Assembly: GCA_021806225.1 (NCBI GenBank)
Contig: JAJZXW010000033.1
Span: 1 to 64,000, forward strand
Length of the DNA: 64,000 nucleotides
Origin: Nitrospirota bacterium
GTDB taxonomy: Bacteria; Nitrospirota; Leptospirillia; Leptospirillales; Leptospirillaceae
Direction of reading: 5' to 3'
The position numbers were made by a program, and so were the translations under genes. Below, in pieces: positions 18,335 through 27,206 of this stretch; positions within the stretch are counted from its first letter, which is position 1; the number at the start of each line of letters is the position of its first letter. Under the pieces are notes generated by a model. It saw nothing but the letters and a program-made list of their open reading frames with translations. It did not search any database and was not told the origin of the DNA.

Positions 18335-18363
18335 TTGACCTTTTTTAAGGCATTTGCTAATAG
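18335..18363 (+). promoter_or_regulatory. Sigma70-type promoter of the hopanoid cluster
   Basis: TTGACC (18335-18340), a 17-base spacer and TAATAG (18358-18363) lie in an AT-rich 286-base gap between the divergent tkt and shc genes. Predicted transcription would start near 18370, 44 bases before the shc ATG chosen here, and it excludes the TTG at 18354 that the track used. Confidence 0.6.
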
Positions 18364-18413
18364 AAAAGGATTGTGGTTCGAATCAAAATTTTTTCGGGGT
18401 GACGAGCATCCTT

Positions 18414-20501
18414 ATGGATATGACGGAATCGGGAGAGACAGGGCCGGAGGGAGCGGGCCGGGCAACCACACGAACGTGGGTGAGGGAGGCCGAACGCTCA
18501 GGAACGGCTCTCCGCGAGATGTTAGATCATCGCCGGGACGAGCTGGGACAGGCGATATCGCAAGCGATTTCCTGGTTGGTCTCCGCCCAGAACGAGAACG
18601 GATACTGGGTGGCTCCGCTTGAAGCCGATGCGACCATTCCGTCCGAATACCTTTTCCTTCATGAGTTTGTCGGCCGTCCGATGGATTCCGACCGGCGCCG
18701 CAAAATCGTCTCGGCGATCCTCTCCCTCCAGGGAAAGGAGGGGGGCTGGTCGCTTTTCAAGGAGGGTGACCCGGACATCAGCGCCACCGTCAAGGCTTAT
18801 CTGGCTCTCAAACTCTCAGGAGTCTCACCCGACGACCCGGTTCTTGTCCGGGCCCGTGACTGGGTTCTCTCTCAGGGCGGAGCGGGGCGGGTCAATGTCT
18901 TCACCCGAATCGCCCTGGCCATGTTCGGGCAGTACGACTGGGAAAAGGTTCCGGCGCTTCCGGCCGAGATGGTTCTCCTCCCGTCGTGGTTCCCCATCTC
19001 GATCTATTCTGTCTCCTACTGGTCGCGATCGGTTATCGTTCCGCTACTTTTTATTTATCATTTCCGTCCCCTCGTCACCCTTTCCCCCGAGAGAGGAATC
19101 CGGGAGCTCTTTGATCCGTCCCATCCGGATGGGGAGAGATTCTTGCCGTCGAAGAAGACTTTTTCCGCCAGGAATTTTTTCCTGAGGCTCGACACTCTCC
19201 TGCGATTCTGGAATCGCCATCCGATCCCCTTTCTCAGAAAAAAGGCCCTGAAGGCCGCCATGGAATGGATGATGCCGCGCCTTGCGGGGGAGGGCGGTCT
19301 CGGAGCCATTTATCCGGCAATGGCGAACAGCGCCGTTGCACTGCATCTTTCGGGATACAGCCTTTCCCACCCTCTCATGAAGCGGGTCCTTTCCTCGATC
19401 GATGACCTCGTTCTGTCAGAGGGGGACAGGCTCCTCGTCCAACCGTGTGTTTCTCCGATATGGGATACGGCCCTGGCATTAGGCGCGCTCGTCGAGGCCG
19501 GTCTGTCCCCCGAATCTCCGGCGGTGGACAGGGCCATGGAGTGGTTTGCCTCGCGGGAAGTCCATGTTGCGGGTGATTGGACGGAGCGCGTTCCCGACTG
19601 TGAGCCGGGAGGCTGGGCCTTTCAGTTTGAAAACGAATATTATCCGGATGTCGACGATACGGCCATGGTGCTTATGGGGATGGCCAAGATATTTCCCTAT
19701 CGTCCGGACCTGGCCTCCCGCATGGAGGGGGTTTTCAGCCGGGCCTGCCGATGGGTTGTGGCCATGCAGGGAACGGACGGGGGATGGGCGGCCTTCGACA
19801 AGGACAACGACATGGTGTTCCTGAACAATATCCCCTTTGCCGACCATGGGGCCCTCCTTGATCCAAGCACGGCGGACTTGACGGGACGGGTCCTGGAACT
19901 TCTCGGATCCTTGGGATACGGTCCCGATTTTCCTCCCGCCGCGCGTGCCCTCCGCTATCTCCGGCGGGAGCAGGAAGAGGACGGTTCCTGGTTCGGGCGG
20001 TGGGGGGTCAACTATATCTACGGGACATGGTCGGTCATCGCCGGGCTCAAGAGTGTCGGGGTCGGCATGGATGAGCCCTGGGTCGTCCGGGCCATGGCCT
20101 ATCTGCTCGACCGTCAGAATCCAGACGGAGGCTGGGGAGAGGATTGTCTTTCCTATGCGACCGCAGAATTCTCGGGACGGGGGGGCTCGACTCCCTCCCA
20201 GACCGCCTGGGCCCTCATCTCCCTTCTTCATGGAGGATATTGCGACCACCCTTCCGTCGAAAAAGGGATTCTCTACCTGCTCTCACGGATAGGTAAGGAC
20301 GGGACATGGGAGGAGGAGCTCTTCACGGGAACGGGATTCCCCCGGGTCTTCTACCTTCGCTATCATATGTATCGCCATTATTTTCCCCTTTGGGCCCTTT
20401 CCCTCTACCGCAACCTGAAGAAAAACGGAAAAGCTCTGGGCCATGAGCGGGTGGCCTCCTGGAAGCTCTCCCCATACGCACCCATTCGAAACAGTGCCTG
20501 A
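18414..20501 (+). CDS. shc: Squalene-hopene cyclase
   Basis: Cyclises squalene to hopene/hopanol, the committed step of hopanoid synthesis, at the membrane. Seen: the catalytic DxDD motif as YPDVDDTAM, repeated QW-type motifs (WALISLLHGG, GGWAAFDKDND, DGSWFGRWGVNYIYGTW, DGGWGEDC), and LYSYWSR-like lining residues. Length about 695 is slightly longer than typical (about 630-660) because of an N-terminal leader. ATG 18414 is preferred over the TTG at 18354, which overlaps the predicted promoter. Its 3' end overlaps the hpnG gene by up to 59 bases, so the two are tightly linked. Confidence 0.96.
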   Translation: MDMTESGETGPEGAGRATTRTWVREAERSGTALREMLDHRRDELGQAISQAISWLVSAQNENGYWVAPLEADATIPSEYLFLHEFVGRPMDSDRRRKIVSAILSLQGKEGGWSLFKEGDPDISATVKAYLALKLSGVSPDDPVLVRARDWVLSQGGAGRVNVFTRIALAMFGQYDWEKVPALPAEMVLLPSWFPISIYSVSYWSRSVIVPLLFIYHFRPLVTLSPERGIRELFDPSHPDGERFLPSKKTFSARNFFLRLDTLLRFWNRHPIPFLRKKALKAAMEWMMPRLAGEGGLGAIYPAMANSAVALHLSGYSLSHPLMKRVLSSIDDLVLSEGDRLLVQPCVSPIWDTALALGALVEAGLSPESPAVDRAMEWFASREVHVAGDWTERVPDCEPGGWAFQFENEYYPDVDDTAMVLMGMAKIFPYRPDLASRMEGVFSRACRWVVAMQGTDGGWAAFDKDNDMVFLNNIPFADHGALLDPSTADLTGRVLELLGSLGYGPDFPPAARALRYLRREQEEDGSWFGRWGVNYIYGTWSVIAGLKSVGVGMDEPWVVRAMAYLLDRQNPDGGWGEDCLSYATAEFSGRGGSTPSQTAWALISLLHGGYCDHPSVEKGILYLLSRIGKDGTWEEELFTGTGFPRVFYLRYHMYRHYFPLWALSLYRNLKKNGKALGHERVASWKLSPYAPIRNSA

Positions 20502-21270
20502 GATCCCCGGCCTCTCCTTTCGTCGCCTGCTAGTCGTCACGGCGCTCAGGGATGAGGCGTTGGCATTCAGCCGGGGAGGCGGCTCCCTTTGCCGACCGAT
20601 GTCCCTCCTTCAGGCCGAGAGGGATCTTCGGGATCAGGATCCGGCCAGACGGGTCTTCATCCCTGTCGTCTACCTCGGACCGGGCACGCGGGGTGTCGAG
20701 AATCTGGAAAGACTTCTCGCCGTGGCTGAGATGGGCCCGATTCTTTTTTGCGGATTCGCGGGAGGGCTTTCTCCGGAGGTCATTGCCGGGGAAATCCTTG
20801 TTGCCAGAGGAGTCCTGAGGCCAGGGGAGAGCCCCAATCCCGTTCCGGTTCCGGACCTCCTGTCATCCCGCTATCGCGAAGGGATAGTTGTGACCGTCGA
20901 CCGCCCCGTCTCGACGCCCCATGAAAAGGCCTGCCTTCGCGAGAAGACCGGGGGGGATGTCGTGGACATGGAAAGTGCGGGCTGGCTGTCCCTCGCCGCA
21001 AGCCGCGGCATTCCGGCCTGGGCGGTCAGGGTTGTATCGGATGCATGGGAGGAGACGCTTCCTCCCGAAGCGATGTCCTTTGTGGACTTCTGGGGGGAGA
21101 CATCGACCGCCGGAATCTTGCGTTCCATCCTCTTCCGACCTGCGATTCTTATTTCCATTGCCCGACTTTTGCCGGGGATCCTCAGGGCCCAGGCAGGGCT
21201 CCGTGAACTGGGAAAAAGGGTCTCTTGCGAATACGGTCCCGGAATCCTTCCGGACAGGGGGCTTCGGTGA
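20443..21270 (+). CDS. hpnG: Hopanoid-associated nucleoside phosphorylase/nucleosidase HpnG
   Basis: Removes adenine from adenosylhopane to give ribosylhopane in bacteriohopanepolyol synthesis. Seen: a purine nucleoside phosphorylase/MTA nucleosidase-type fold with RRLLVVTALRDEA, ILFCGFAGGLSPEV, and the substrate-binding VVDMESAGWLSLAASRGIP followed by AVRVVSDAWEE. Length about 275 is in range. The ATG at 20443 lies inside shc; GTG 20494 is a possible later start that would place the gene almost end to end with shc. Its own stop overlaps the next start as GTGA. HpnH, which makes adenosylhopane, is not in this window. Confidence 0.85.
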   Translation: MSGWPPGSSPHTHPFETVPEIPGLSFRRLLVVTALRDEALAFSRGGGSLCRPMSLLQAERDLRDQDPARRVFIPVVYLGPGTRGVENLERLLAVAEMGPILFCGFAGGLSPEVIAGEILVARGVLRPGESPNPVPVPDLLSSRYREGIVVTVDRPVSTPHEKACLREKTGGDVVDMESAGWLSLAASRGIPAWAVRVVSDAWEETLPPEAMSFVDFWGETSTAGILRSILFRPAILISIARLLPGILRAQAGLRELGKRVSCEYGPGILPDRGLR

Positions 21271-22631
21271 GCCCCAGTTTGAACCGAAGAGCCTTCTGGC
21301 GGGGTGAGCGACTCGGGTTGATGCTGGCGCTCGGTTCGCTGTTCCTTCCTGTAGCCTTGCCAGCCTGGGGTGGGCCTGTCACCCCCGGGATCCCGCCAGC
21401 TCCGGTCGCAACCTCTCTCGGACCCCAGGGACTCCCCTTTCCCACCCTTCCCATTGGGTCTCCCCCCCCCTTCAGCTACAGCACCCCGTTCGACAATACC
21501 GTCGTTGTTCCCCTTCCGGCGATAGGAGATTCCTACAATGCGGGGGTAACCTACGGCACGATCGTTCCGATCCTCTATGCGAAGCCTTCCGGGCGGATCA
21601 CCTCGATCTTTGCTCCGTCCGTCATGTACAACTCCTACATGGGGCTGGAGTCGGGTTTCCGGTATTACCGGTATTACAAGGGCAATCTCAAGCGGTGGCA
21701 TGTGATCGCCATCCAGTCGAACTCCATCATGAATTTCTACGAGTTCCACTACCGGGATCTCTCTATGGACAATGGCCGCTACATCGTCGACATAAGGGTG
21801 AAGGACTTCAAGAATCCAACGGCTCGGTTCTACGGGATCGGACCGACCTCCTCCTTCTCGGACCAGTCGAATTTTACCCTTGCCACCACCTCGGTTCACG
21901 GGACCTTTGGGGAAAACTTCGACGACCAGAAAATCCGGGTCTGGTTCATGGAGCGCTACCGGAGCTATGGCGCCTCTCCGGGCCAGGTTCCGGAAATGCC
22001 CTACACGGGGCTTCTCTTTCCGGATGCGCCGGGATTTGCGACCGGGGCCCAGATCCTGACCCATCGGGTCAATGCCACTTACGATACCCGTGACAATCAT
22101 CTGATTCCGTCTTCCGGGACCTATGCCAGGATTTTCGCGGAGCTCGACAACAACATGACTCCGGGGCAGGGGAGCATCTTCGACCGGTTTGACGCCGAGT
22201 ACAAGTTCTGGCTGACCCACGGAAGAAACGACCAGGATATCCTTGCGATCCGGGCCATGATCAACTTGATGAACGGGCCGAACATCCCTTTTTACGCCAT
22301 GAGCATGTTGGGAGGCGCCTATACGCTCGAAGGATTCGGGACCGGCCGCTTCTATGATTACGACGCCTCCCTGTTCAATATCGAAGAGCGGATCGCCGCT
22401 TTCGACATGAATCTCTTCAACGTGGAGTCCGAGTGGCAGATCGCCCCGTTTCTGGGGATCGGGGAAGTTTTCAGGGACGCTAGCCAGGTCACCCAATGGG
22501 GAAACTACGCCGTCAATCCGGGAGTCGGCTTCCGGGCCCTGGTCAAACCCAATGTCGTGGGGCGTCTCGACATCGGCTATTCGACCGAGGCTGGGGCCGT
22601 CACATATGTTGGGATCGGTTTCCCTTTTTGA
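21267..22631 (+). CDS. BamA/D15-like outer-membrane beta-barrel protein
   Basis: A predicted outer-membrane protein coupled to hopanoid genes. Seen: a signal-peptide-like region (GLMLALGSLFLPVALPAWG), then a barrel rich in alternating aromatic strands, RVNATYDTRDNHLIPSSGTY (a D15/BamA-type strand near the end), VNPGVGFRALVKPNVVGRLDIGY and a C-terminal phenylalanine, as required for Bam-dependent insertion. POTRA domains are not apparent, so it is barrel-only. GTG 21267 overlaps the hpnG stop (GTGA) with a purine-rich site upstream, so I use it rather than the track ATG 21225. Function is unknown; lipid export or barrel assembly are possibilities. Confidence 0.75.
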   Translation: MSPSLNRRAFWRGERLGLMLALGSLFLPVALPAWGGPVTPGIPPAPVATSLGPQGLPFPTLPIGSPPPFSYSTPFDNTVVVPLPAIGDSYNAGVTYGTIVPILYAKPSGRITSIFAPSVMYNSYMGLESGFRYYRYYKGNLKRWHVIAIQSNSIMNFYEFHYRDLSMDNGRYIVDIRVKDFKNPTARFYGIGPTSSFSDQSNFTLATTSVHGTFGENFDDQKIRVWFMERYRSYGASPGQVPEMPYTGLLFPDAPGFATGAQILTHRVNATYDTRDNHLIPSSGTYARIFAELDNNMTPGQGSIFDRFDAEYKFWLTHGRNDQDILAIRAMINLMNGPNIPFYAMSMLGGAYTLEGFGTGRFYDYDASLFNIEERIAAFDMNLFNVESEWQIAPFLGIGEVFRDASQVTQWGNYAVNPGVGFRALVKPNVVGRLDIGYSTEAGAVTYVGIGFPF

Positions 22632-23391
22632 CCAGACGGAGATACCGATCTCGGGCTTCGATGACCGTTGACCGATCTGGCTTTCCCTCGGCATGAAGGA
22701 AGGTCGATGGCTGGCGGTCCGAAAAAAAACATAAGGGGATGGATGCGGGGAGGATAAGAAGATCGATGGGGGCTCCGACCACCATTTCGGCCAGAAGATC
22801 CACCGAGCTGATTTGTCGATGCCAGTGCAGGGCGCTGGCCGGGCGGTTGAAAAGACATCGCAGAAGCCCTCCCCGGACAGCGTCTCCCCGATGCTCAAGA
22901 TCGCCGGAGGGGGAGGGGACATAACGTCTTATACGATATCCGGTTTCCCTGAAAAAGCCGGTGTATCGGGTGACGTGCAGTGCTCCTTTTTTGTCGAACC
23001 AGGCGACTTCGTTTTCTCTGTAAAGATGGTGGCCGAGGGTGAACCGTGGATCGTTCCACTCGAAGCCCATGGTCCGGAGGACCCGGACCATCCGGGGGTG
23101 TTCCGGGCCTCCCTGGGGGAGGGTCTCGGGAAGACGGATCAGGGCCCTGTCCAAAACGGTCTGATCGGAAATCGGGACGGGTGCGCTTTGGCAGGAGGAG
23201 AGCAGAAGAATCGCCAGCCCTGCCAACGCCGACAGGCGCCTTCTGCCGGAATCAGCGTCCCGGGGAATCCGGGCCGGCGTCGGGGGAATGAACTTGTCGG
23301 AAATCGGGTCGATGGGAGGCGGCCTCCGAAGTTCGTTTGAGCTTTTCCGGAGGTGTGTCAGAGTCACTTCCGTGGATGCGCTGTCTGACAT
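22600..23391 (-). CDS. Predicted lipoprotein, function unknown
   Basis: A minus-strand gene convergent with the barrel gene; their 3' ends overlap by 32 bases. Seen: a basic stretch (GRRRL) followed by SALAGLAILLLSSCQS, a good lipobox with Cys as the lipidation site. The mature part has FTLGHHLYRENEVAWFDKKG and, near the C-terminus, SSVDLLAEMVVGAPIDLLILP. No family is recognised. The start is uncertain: ATG 23391 gives about 66 residues before the lipobox Cys, too long for a normal signal peptide, and no ATG/GTG lies closer. A TTGACA-like box on the minus strand at 23418-23413 suggests the real start is further downstream than 23391. Confidence 0.55.
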   Translation of the reverse strand: MSDSASTEVTLTHLRKSSNELRRPPPIDPISDKFIPPTPARIPRDADSGRRRLSALAGLAILLLSSCQSAPVPISDQTVLDRALIRLPETLPQGGPEHPRMVRVLRTMGFEWNDPRFTLGHHLYRENEVAWFDKKGALHVTRYTGFFRETGYRIRRYVPSPSGDLEHRGDAVRGGLLRCLFNRPASALHWHRQISSVDLLAEMVVGAPIDLLILPASIPLCFFSDRQPSTFLHAEGKPDRSTVIEARDRYLRLVKKGNRSQHM

Positions 23392-23623
23392 CCTGCCATC
23401 GGAGGCAGGACCTGTCAACAAGGAATTGCCTGTCAGGAAAGCCAAAGGGTTCCGGTCGGAACCGCTGATCCCGACGGAAATGGGGCCTTCATGTTGCCCC
23501 GCAGGGCTCCAGCCCGCTTCGTTCAGACGCGTCCTCTGGGGTGCTCTCCGTCAGGATTCATCATCCGATTTTTCGAGGATCGGTCCATGGACAATTCTGT
23601 CAGGTTCATGGCATGATTGGATC

Positions 23624-24670
23624 ATGAGTCTTCCATCTTCCCGATCCCTCTCGCTTGTGACGGGAGCCACGGGTTTCGTCGGCTCCTGGGTGGCATCCCT
23701 TCTTGTCGAAAATGGGGATCGGATCCGCTGTCTGCGACGCAAGGGGTCTGCAACCTCCAACCTGCCACCGGAGGGCCATGCGGTCTCCTGGACCGAAGGC
23801 GACCTGCTCGACCCTCCCTCGCTCGATCGGGCCCTGGAGGGTGTCTCCACGCTCTACCATGTTGCGGCGGATTACCGACTCTGGTCTCCGAAGCGGGGGG
23901 AGATCCTTCATTCCAACGTCTCGGGGACCAGGAACATTCTCGAGGCCGCGATTCGGGCCGGCGTGTCTCGCGTCGTCTATTGCAGCAGTGTTGCCGCCCT
24001 CGGGGCACGCACCGACGGAATTCCGATCGACGAAGCCATGGCTGTCGATAGACAATCCCTCGTGGGTGAGTATAAAATTTCCAAGTATGAAGCCGAACAG
24101 GTGGCCCTCAGTTACGCGGACCGCCTTTCGCTTGTGGTCGTGAATCCGTCGGCGCCGATCGGCGGCCGGGACATCAAGCCCACACCGACGGGTCGGATTG
24201 TTCTCGACTACCTCAAGGGGCGCATGAAGGCCTCCATACACACCGGACTCAATGTGGTCCATGTCAGGGATGTGGCGATGGGCCACCTTTTGGCCGCGCG
24301 CCATGGCACCCGGGGTGAAAAATACATCTTGGCCGGACGGAACATGACGCTTCTCGAGGTCTTCCGGACATTGGAGGCAGTGACAGGCATTCCTGCCCCC
24401 ACGGTTGTCGTTCCCCGGGGCGTCGTTCTTCCGCTGGCCTTTCTGTCTGAGGGCTTATCGCGTCTGACCGGCCGGGAGCCCATGATTCCCCTCGAGGGGG
24501 TTCGCATGGCGAAAAAACTCATGTATTATGATGGAAGTCGGGCCGTGCGCGAGTTGGGACTCGTCACGACCCCGGTGGAGGAGGCCTTCCGGGATGCCGT
24601 TCGTTATTACGCCTCCTCCGGATACCTGGACACCGCTTTGTCCGAAAGGCTTCTTGGCCGTATTGCCTGA
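23624..24670 (+). CDS. hpnA: Hopanoid-associated sugar epimerase/reductase HpnA
   Basis: An extended short-chain dehydrogenase (NAD(P)-dependent epimerase/dihydroflavonol reductase type) of the HpnA group found in hopanoid loci. Seen: the dinucleotide motif LVTGATGFVGSWVASLL, DLLDPPSL, LYHVAADYRLW, CSSVAALG, and the catalytic pair YKISKYEAEQ (YxxxK). Length about 348 residues fits. ATG 23624 is chosen because the Rossmann motif then begins at residue 11; the track start at 23288 lies inside the upstream lipoprotein gene on the other strand. Which step it catalyses in hopanoid tailoring is not established. Confidence 0.85.
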   Translation: MSLPSSRSLSLVTGATGFVGSWVASLLVENGDRIRCLRRKGSATSNLPPEGHAVSWTEGDLLDPPSLDRALEGVSTLYHVAADYRLWSPKRGEILHSNVSGTRNILEAAIRAGVSRVVYCSSVAALGARTDGIPIDEAMAVDRQSLVGEYKISKYEAEQVALSYADRLSLVVVNPSAPIGGRDIKPTPTGRIVLDYLKGRMKASIHTGLNVVHVRDVAMGHLLAARHGTRGEKYILAGRNMTLLEVFRTLEAVTGIPAPTVVVPRGVVLPLAFLSEGLSRLTGREPMIPLEGVRMAKKLMYYDGSRAVRELGLVTTPVEEAFRDAVRYYASSGYLDTALSERLLGRIA

Positions 24671-24755
24671 ACTTCCGGAGCATCCGGCGTTTTGCCGGTG
24701 CTGTCTTTATCCGTAACGCCTTGTCTCTTTGTTAAAATATGATATGGAGGATCGA

Positions 24756-25664
24756 ATGGAAATATTTCTGACGGAATACGCAGGAGTGTGCGTCGGTGTG
24801 AAAAGGGCGATCAAGATGGCGCATCGGACCGCGGAGGAATCGGCCGGTCCCATCTTCGTTCTGCACGAGATCGTTCACAATACCCATGTTGTCAACGATC
24901 TGGCCAACCGGGGCGTCCATTCCGTGGAGGATGTTTCTGAGGTTCAGGGGGGGACGCTGATCATCAGCGCCCATGGAGTTTCCCCGAGCGTCATCCATGA
25001 GGCGAAATCCCGGAATCTCGACGTGGTGGACACCACCTGTCCCCTTGTCTCGAAGATCCACCGGATCGTCAAGGCTCTGGCGGACAAGAACTATACCATC
25101 CTTCTCCTAGGCGAGAAGAGCCACGACGAGGTGATGGGGGTTCAGGGCCATGCGGAGAACCATATTCATATTTTTCACCGCAAGGAGGAGATCCCGGGAC
25201 TTCCCCTGACCGATGGGCCTGTGGCGCTCGTTTCCCAGACGACCCAGTCGATCAAGTATTTCGACGAGATCCTCGAGCTTCTTCTCAAGCGGTATCCCCA
25301 GCTCGAAGTCCACAACACGATCTGCGACGCCACTGAGAAGCGCCAGACTTCGGCTTTGGCCATCGCGGGAAACATGGATGTCATGATTACGGTCGGCTCA
25401 ATGAGTTCAGCCAACTCCCGCCGCCTGCAGGAAGTTGCCGGAGGACTCTGCAAAGCGTCCTATCTTGTTGATCAGGCCGCTGAAGTCCAGGACGGTTGGT
25501 TTTTGGGAGGCGAGCGGGTCGGCGTGACCGCCGGGGCCTCCACTCCCGACTACCTGATCGAGGATGTCATTCAGAAGCTCAAGGAAATTTCCGTAAACAA
25601 AGGATATTCTCCATCGGTCATCCGGAACGAGTCTGCCGAGGAAGAGTTCATCGAGGTTCACTGA
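24756..25664 (+). CDS. ispH: 4-hydroxy-3-methylbut-2-enyl diphosphate reductase
   Basis: Iron-sulfur enzyme that makes IPP and DMAPP in the last step of the MEP isoprenoid pathway. Seen: the three cluster cysteines in GVCVGVKRA, DTTCPLVSKIH and HNTICDATEKRQ, plus TVGSMSSANSRRLQEVA. Length about 302 residues is normal. ATG 24756 has GGAGG six bases upstream, so it is preferred over 24729. Its place between hpnA and hpnJ suggests precursor supply for squalene and carotenoids in one transcript. Confidence 0.96.
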   Translation: MEIFLTEYAGVCVGVKRAIKMAHRTAEESAGPIFVLHEIVHNTHVVNDLANRGVHSVEDVSEVQGGTLIISAHGVSPSVIHEAKSRNLDVVDTTCPLVSKIHRIVKALADKNYTILLLGEKSHDEVMGVQGHAENHIHIFHRKEEIPGLPLTDGPVALVSQTTQSIKYFDEILELLLKRYPQLEVHNTICDATEKRQTSALAIAGNMDVMITVGSMSSANSRRLQEVAGGLCKASYLVDQAAEVQDGWFLGGERVGVTAGASTPDYLIEDVIQKLKEISVNKGYSPSVIRNESAEEEFIEVH

Positions 25665-25747
25665 CAATTTGACGGACGGATCTCCTGCTTAGATCGGATA
25701 ACGCCGTACGACAGCGGTTCGGACGGCCCTTGTCTTGAAAGGACGCC

Positions 25748-27190
25748 ATGGCGACGAAACGGACACTCTTTCTGAATCCCCCCTCTTTTGACGACTTCGA
25801 TGGAGGGGCGGGCGCGAGATACCAGGCGACCCGCGAGGTGCGTTCCTTCTGGTACCCTACCTGGCTGACATATCCGGCCGGCATGCTTGAAAATTCACTC
25901 GTCGTGGATGCCCCCGCCCAGAACATGGGCCGGGAGGAGACGCTCGGTCTCGCCAGATCTTTCGATATGGTCGTTCTGTATACCAGCACTCCCTCGCTCA
26001 AAAACGACATCGCCACCGCCCGCGGTCTCAAGGAGCGCAATCCCTCCATGCTTGTGGGATTCGTCGGCCCCCATCCCTCCGTCCTGCCTGAGCTGACGCT
26101 CAAGACCGACCCCGTGATCGACTTCGTCGTACGGGAAGAATTCGACTATGTCATTCCGGAGATAGCGAACGGAGCCCGTCTCGAGGACGTGGCTGGAATT
26201 CATTTTCGCAAGGACGGAGCCATTATCGGGAACCCGGATCGCCCGGTTATCGAGGATCTCGACGCCCTGCCCTTCGCCTCGAAGGTTTATGCGAGAGATC
26301 TGAAGATCGGCGACTATGAAATCCCCTGGATGAAGTTCCCCTACATCTCGATCTACACAGGGCGGGGTTGCGGGAGCAAATGCACCTTCTGTCTCTGGCC
26401 CCAGACCTTTTCGGGAAACGTCTATCGCGTCCGCTCTGTCGAGAATGTCCTGGAGGAGGTGGCCTACATCAAGAAGACCTTTCCCGGCATCAAGGAGCTC
26501 TTTTTCGATGACGACACCCTGACCGAATATCGGGACAGAACGCGAGAGCTGGCCCGTGGGCTCAAGTCCTTCAATCTGTCCTGGGGATGCAACTCGAAAG
26601 CCAATGTGGATTACGAGACCCTCCGCATCATGCGCGACTCGGGATGCCGGGTCATGGTTGTCGGGTACGAATCAGGAAACCAGCAGATCCTGAACAATGT
26701 CAAGAAGGGCATCCGCGTGGAACAGGCTGAAAAGTTCACGCAGGACGCCCACCAGTTGGGGATGACCATCCACGGGACATTTATGGTCGGCCTTCCCGGT
26801 GAAAGCACGGAGACGGTCGACGAAACCATCGCCTTCGCCAGCCGTCTCAATATCGAAACCCTTCAGGTCTCCCTGGCCTCTCCCTATCCCGGGACTCATT
26901 TTTACGAATATGCCAAGGAAAACGGGTACCTCGTCGATGCCGACATGGTGTCGGACGATGGTTTGCAGGCGGTTAACATCGCCTATCCCGAGATTTCGTC
27001 GCGGGAGATCTTCATGGCGGTTCCGAAATTCTACCGGCAATATTATTTCCGTCCGCGCTATGTCCTGAAGGTTTTGCGGCGGGCCCTCTTCAGTTATACC
27101 GAACTCAAGAAGACCGCCCGGGAGGCCCGGGAGTTCTTCCGTTTCATGGCTAAGCGGCGGGCCTCTGAAAAGGCCCACCAGACCATATGA
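25748..27190 (+). CDS. hpnJ: Hopanoid biosynthesis radical SAM protein HpnJ
   Basis: A radical SAM enzyme with an N-terminal B12-binding-type domain of the HpnJ group, linked to formation of the cyclitol-type headgroup of hopanoids. Seen: TLFLNPPSFDDF at the start, then GRGCGSKCTFC (Cx3Cx2C cluster motif) at about residue 210, and LFFDDDTLTEYR and GTFMVGLPGES in the barrel. Length 480 residues fits the family. ATG 25748 has a purine-rich site just upstream. Hpn family assignment rests on overall resemblance plus the neighbouring hpnI. Confidence 0.85.
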   Translation: MATKRTLFLNPPSFDDFDGGAGARYQATREVRSFWYPTWLTYPAGMLENSLVVDAPAQNMGREETLGLARSFDMVVLYTSTPSLKNDIATARGLKERNPSMLVGFVGPHPSVLPELTLKTDPVIDFVVREEFDYVIPEIANGARLEDVAGIHFRKDGAIIGNPDRPVIEDLDALPFASKVYARDLKIGDYEIPWMKFPYISIYTGRGCGSKCTFCLWPQTFSGNVYRVRSVENVLEEVAYIKKTFPGIKELFFDDDTLTEYRDRTRELARGLKSFNLSWGCNSKANVDYETLRIMRDSGCRVMVVGYESGNQQILNNVKKGIRVEQAEKFTQDAHQLGMTIHGTFMVGLPGESTETVDETIAFASRLNIETLQVSLASPYPGTHFYEYAKENGYLVDADMVSDDGLQAVNIAYPEISSREIFMAVPKFYRQYYFRPRYVLKVLRRALFSYTELKKTAREAREFFRFMAKRRASEKAHQTI

Positions 27191-27206
27191 ACTCTTTCGG
27201 CTATCG

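Noticed and set aside
20871-22922. Minus-strand ORF of 683 residues
   Set aside because: Antisense to hpnG and the outer-membrane barrel; the barrel has a signal peptide and C-terminal Phe on the plus strand.
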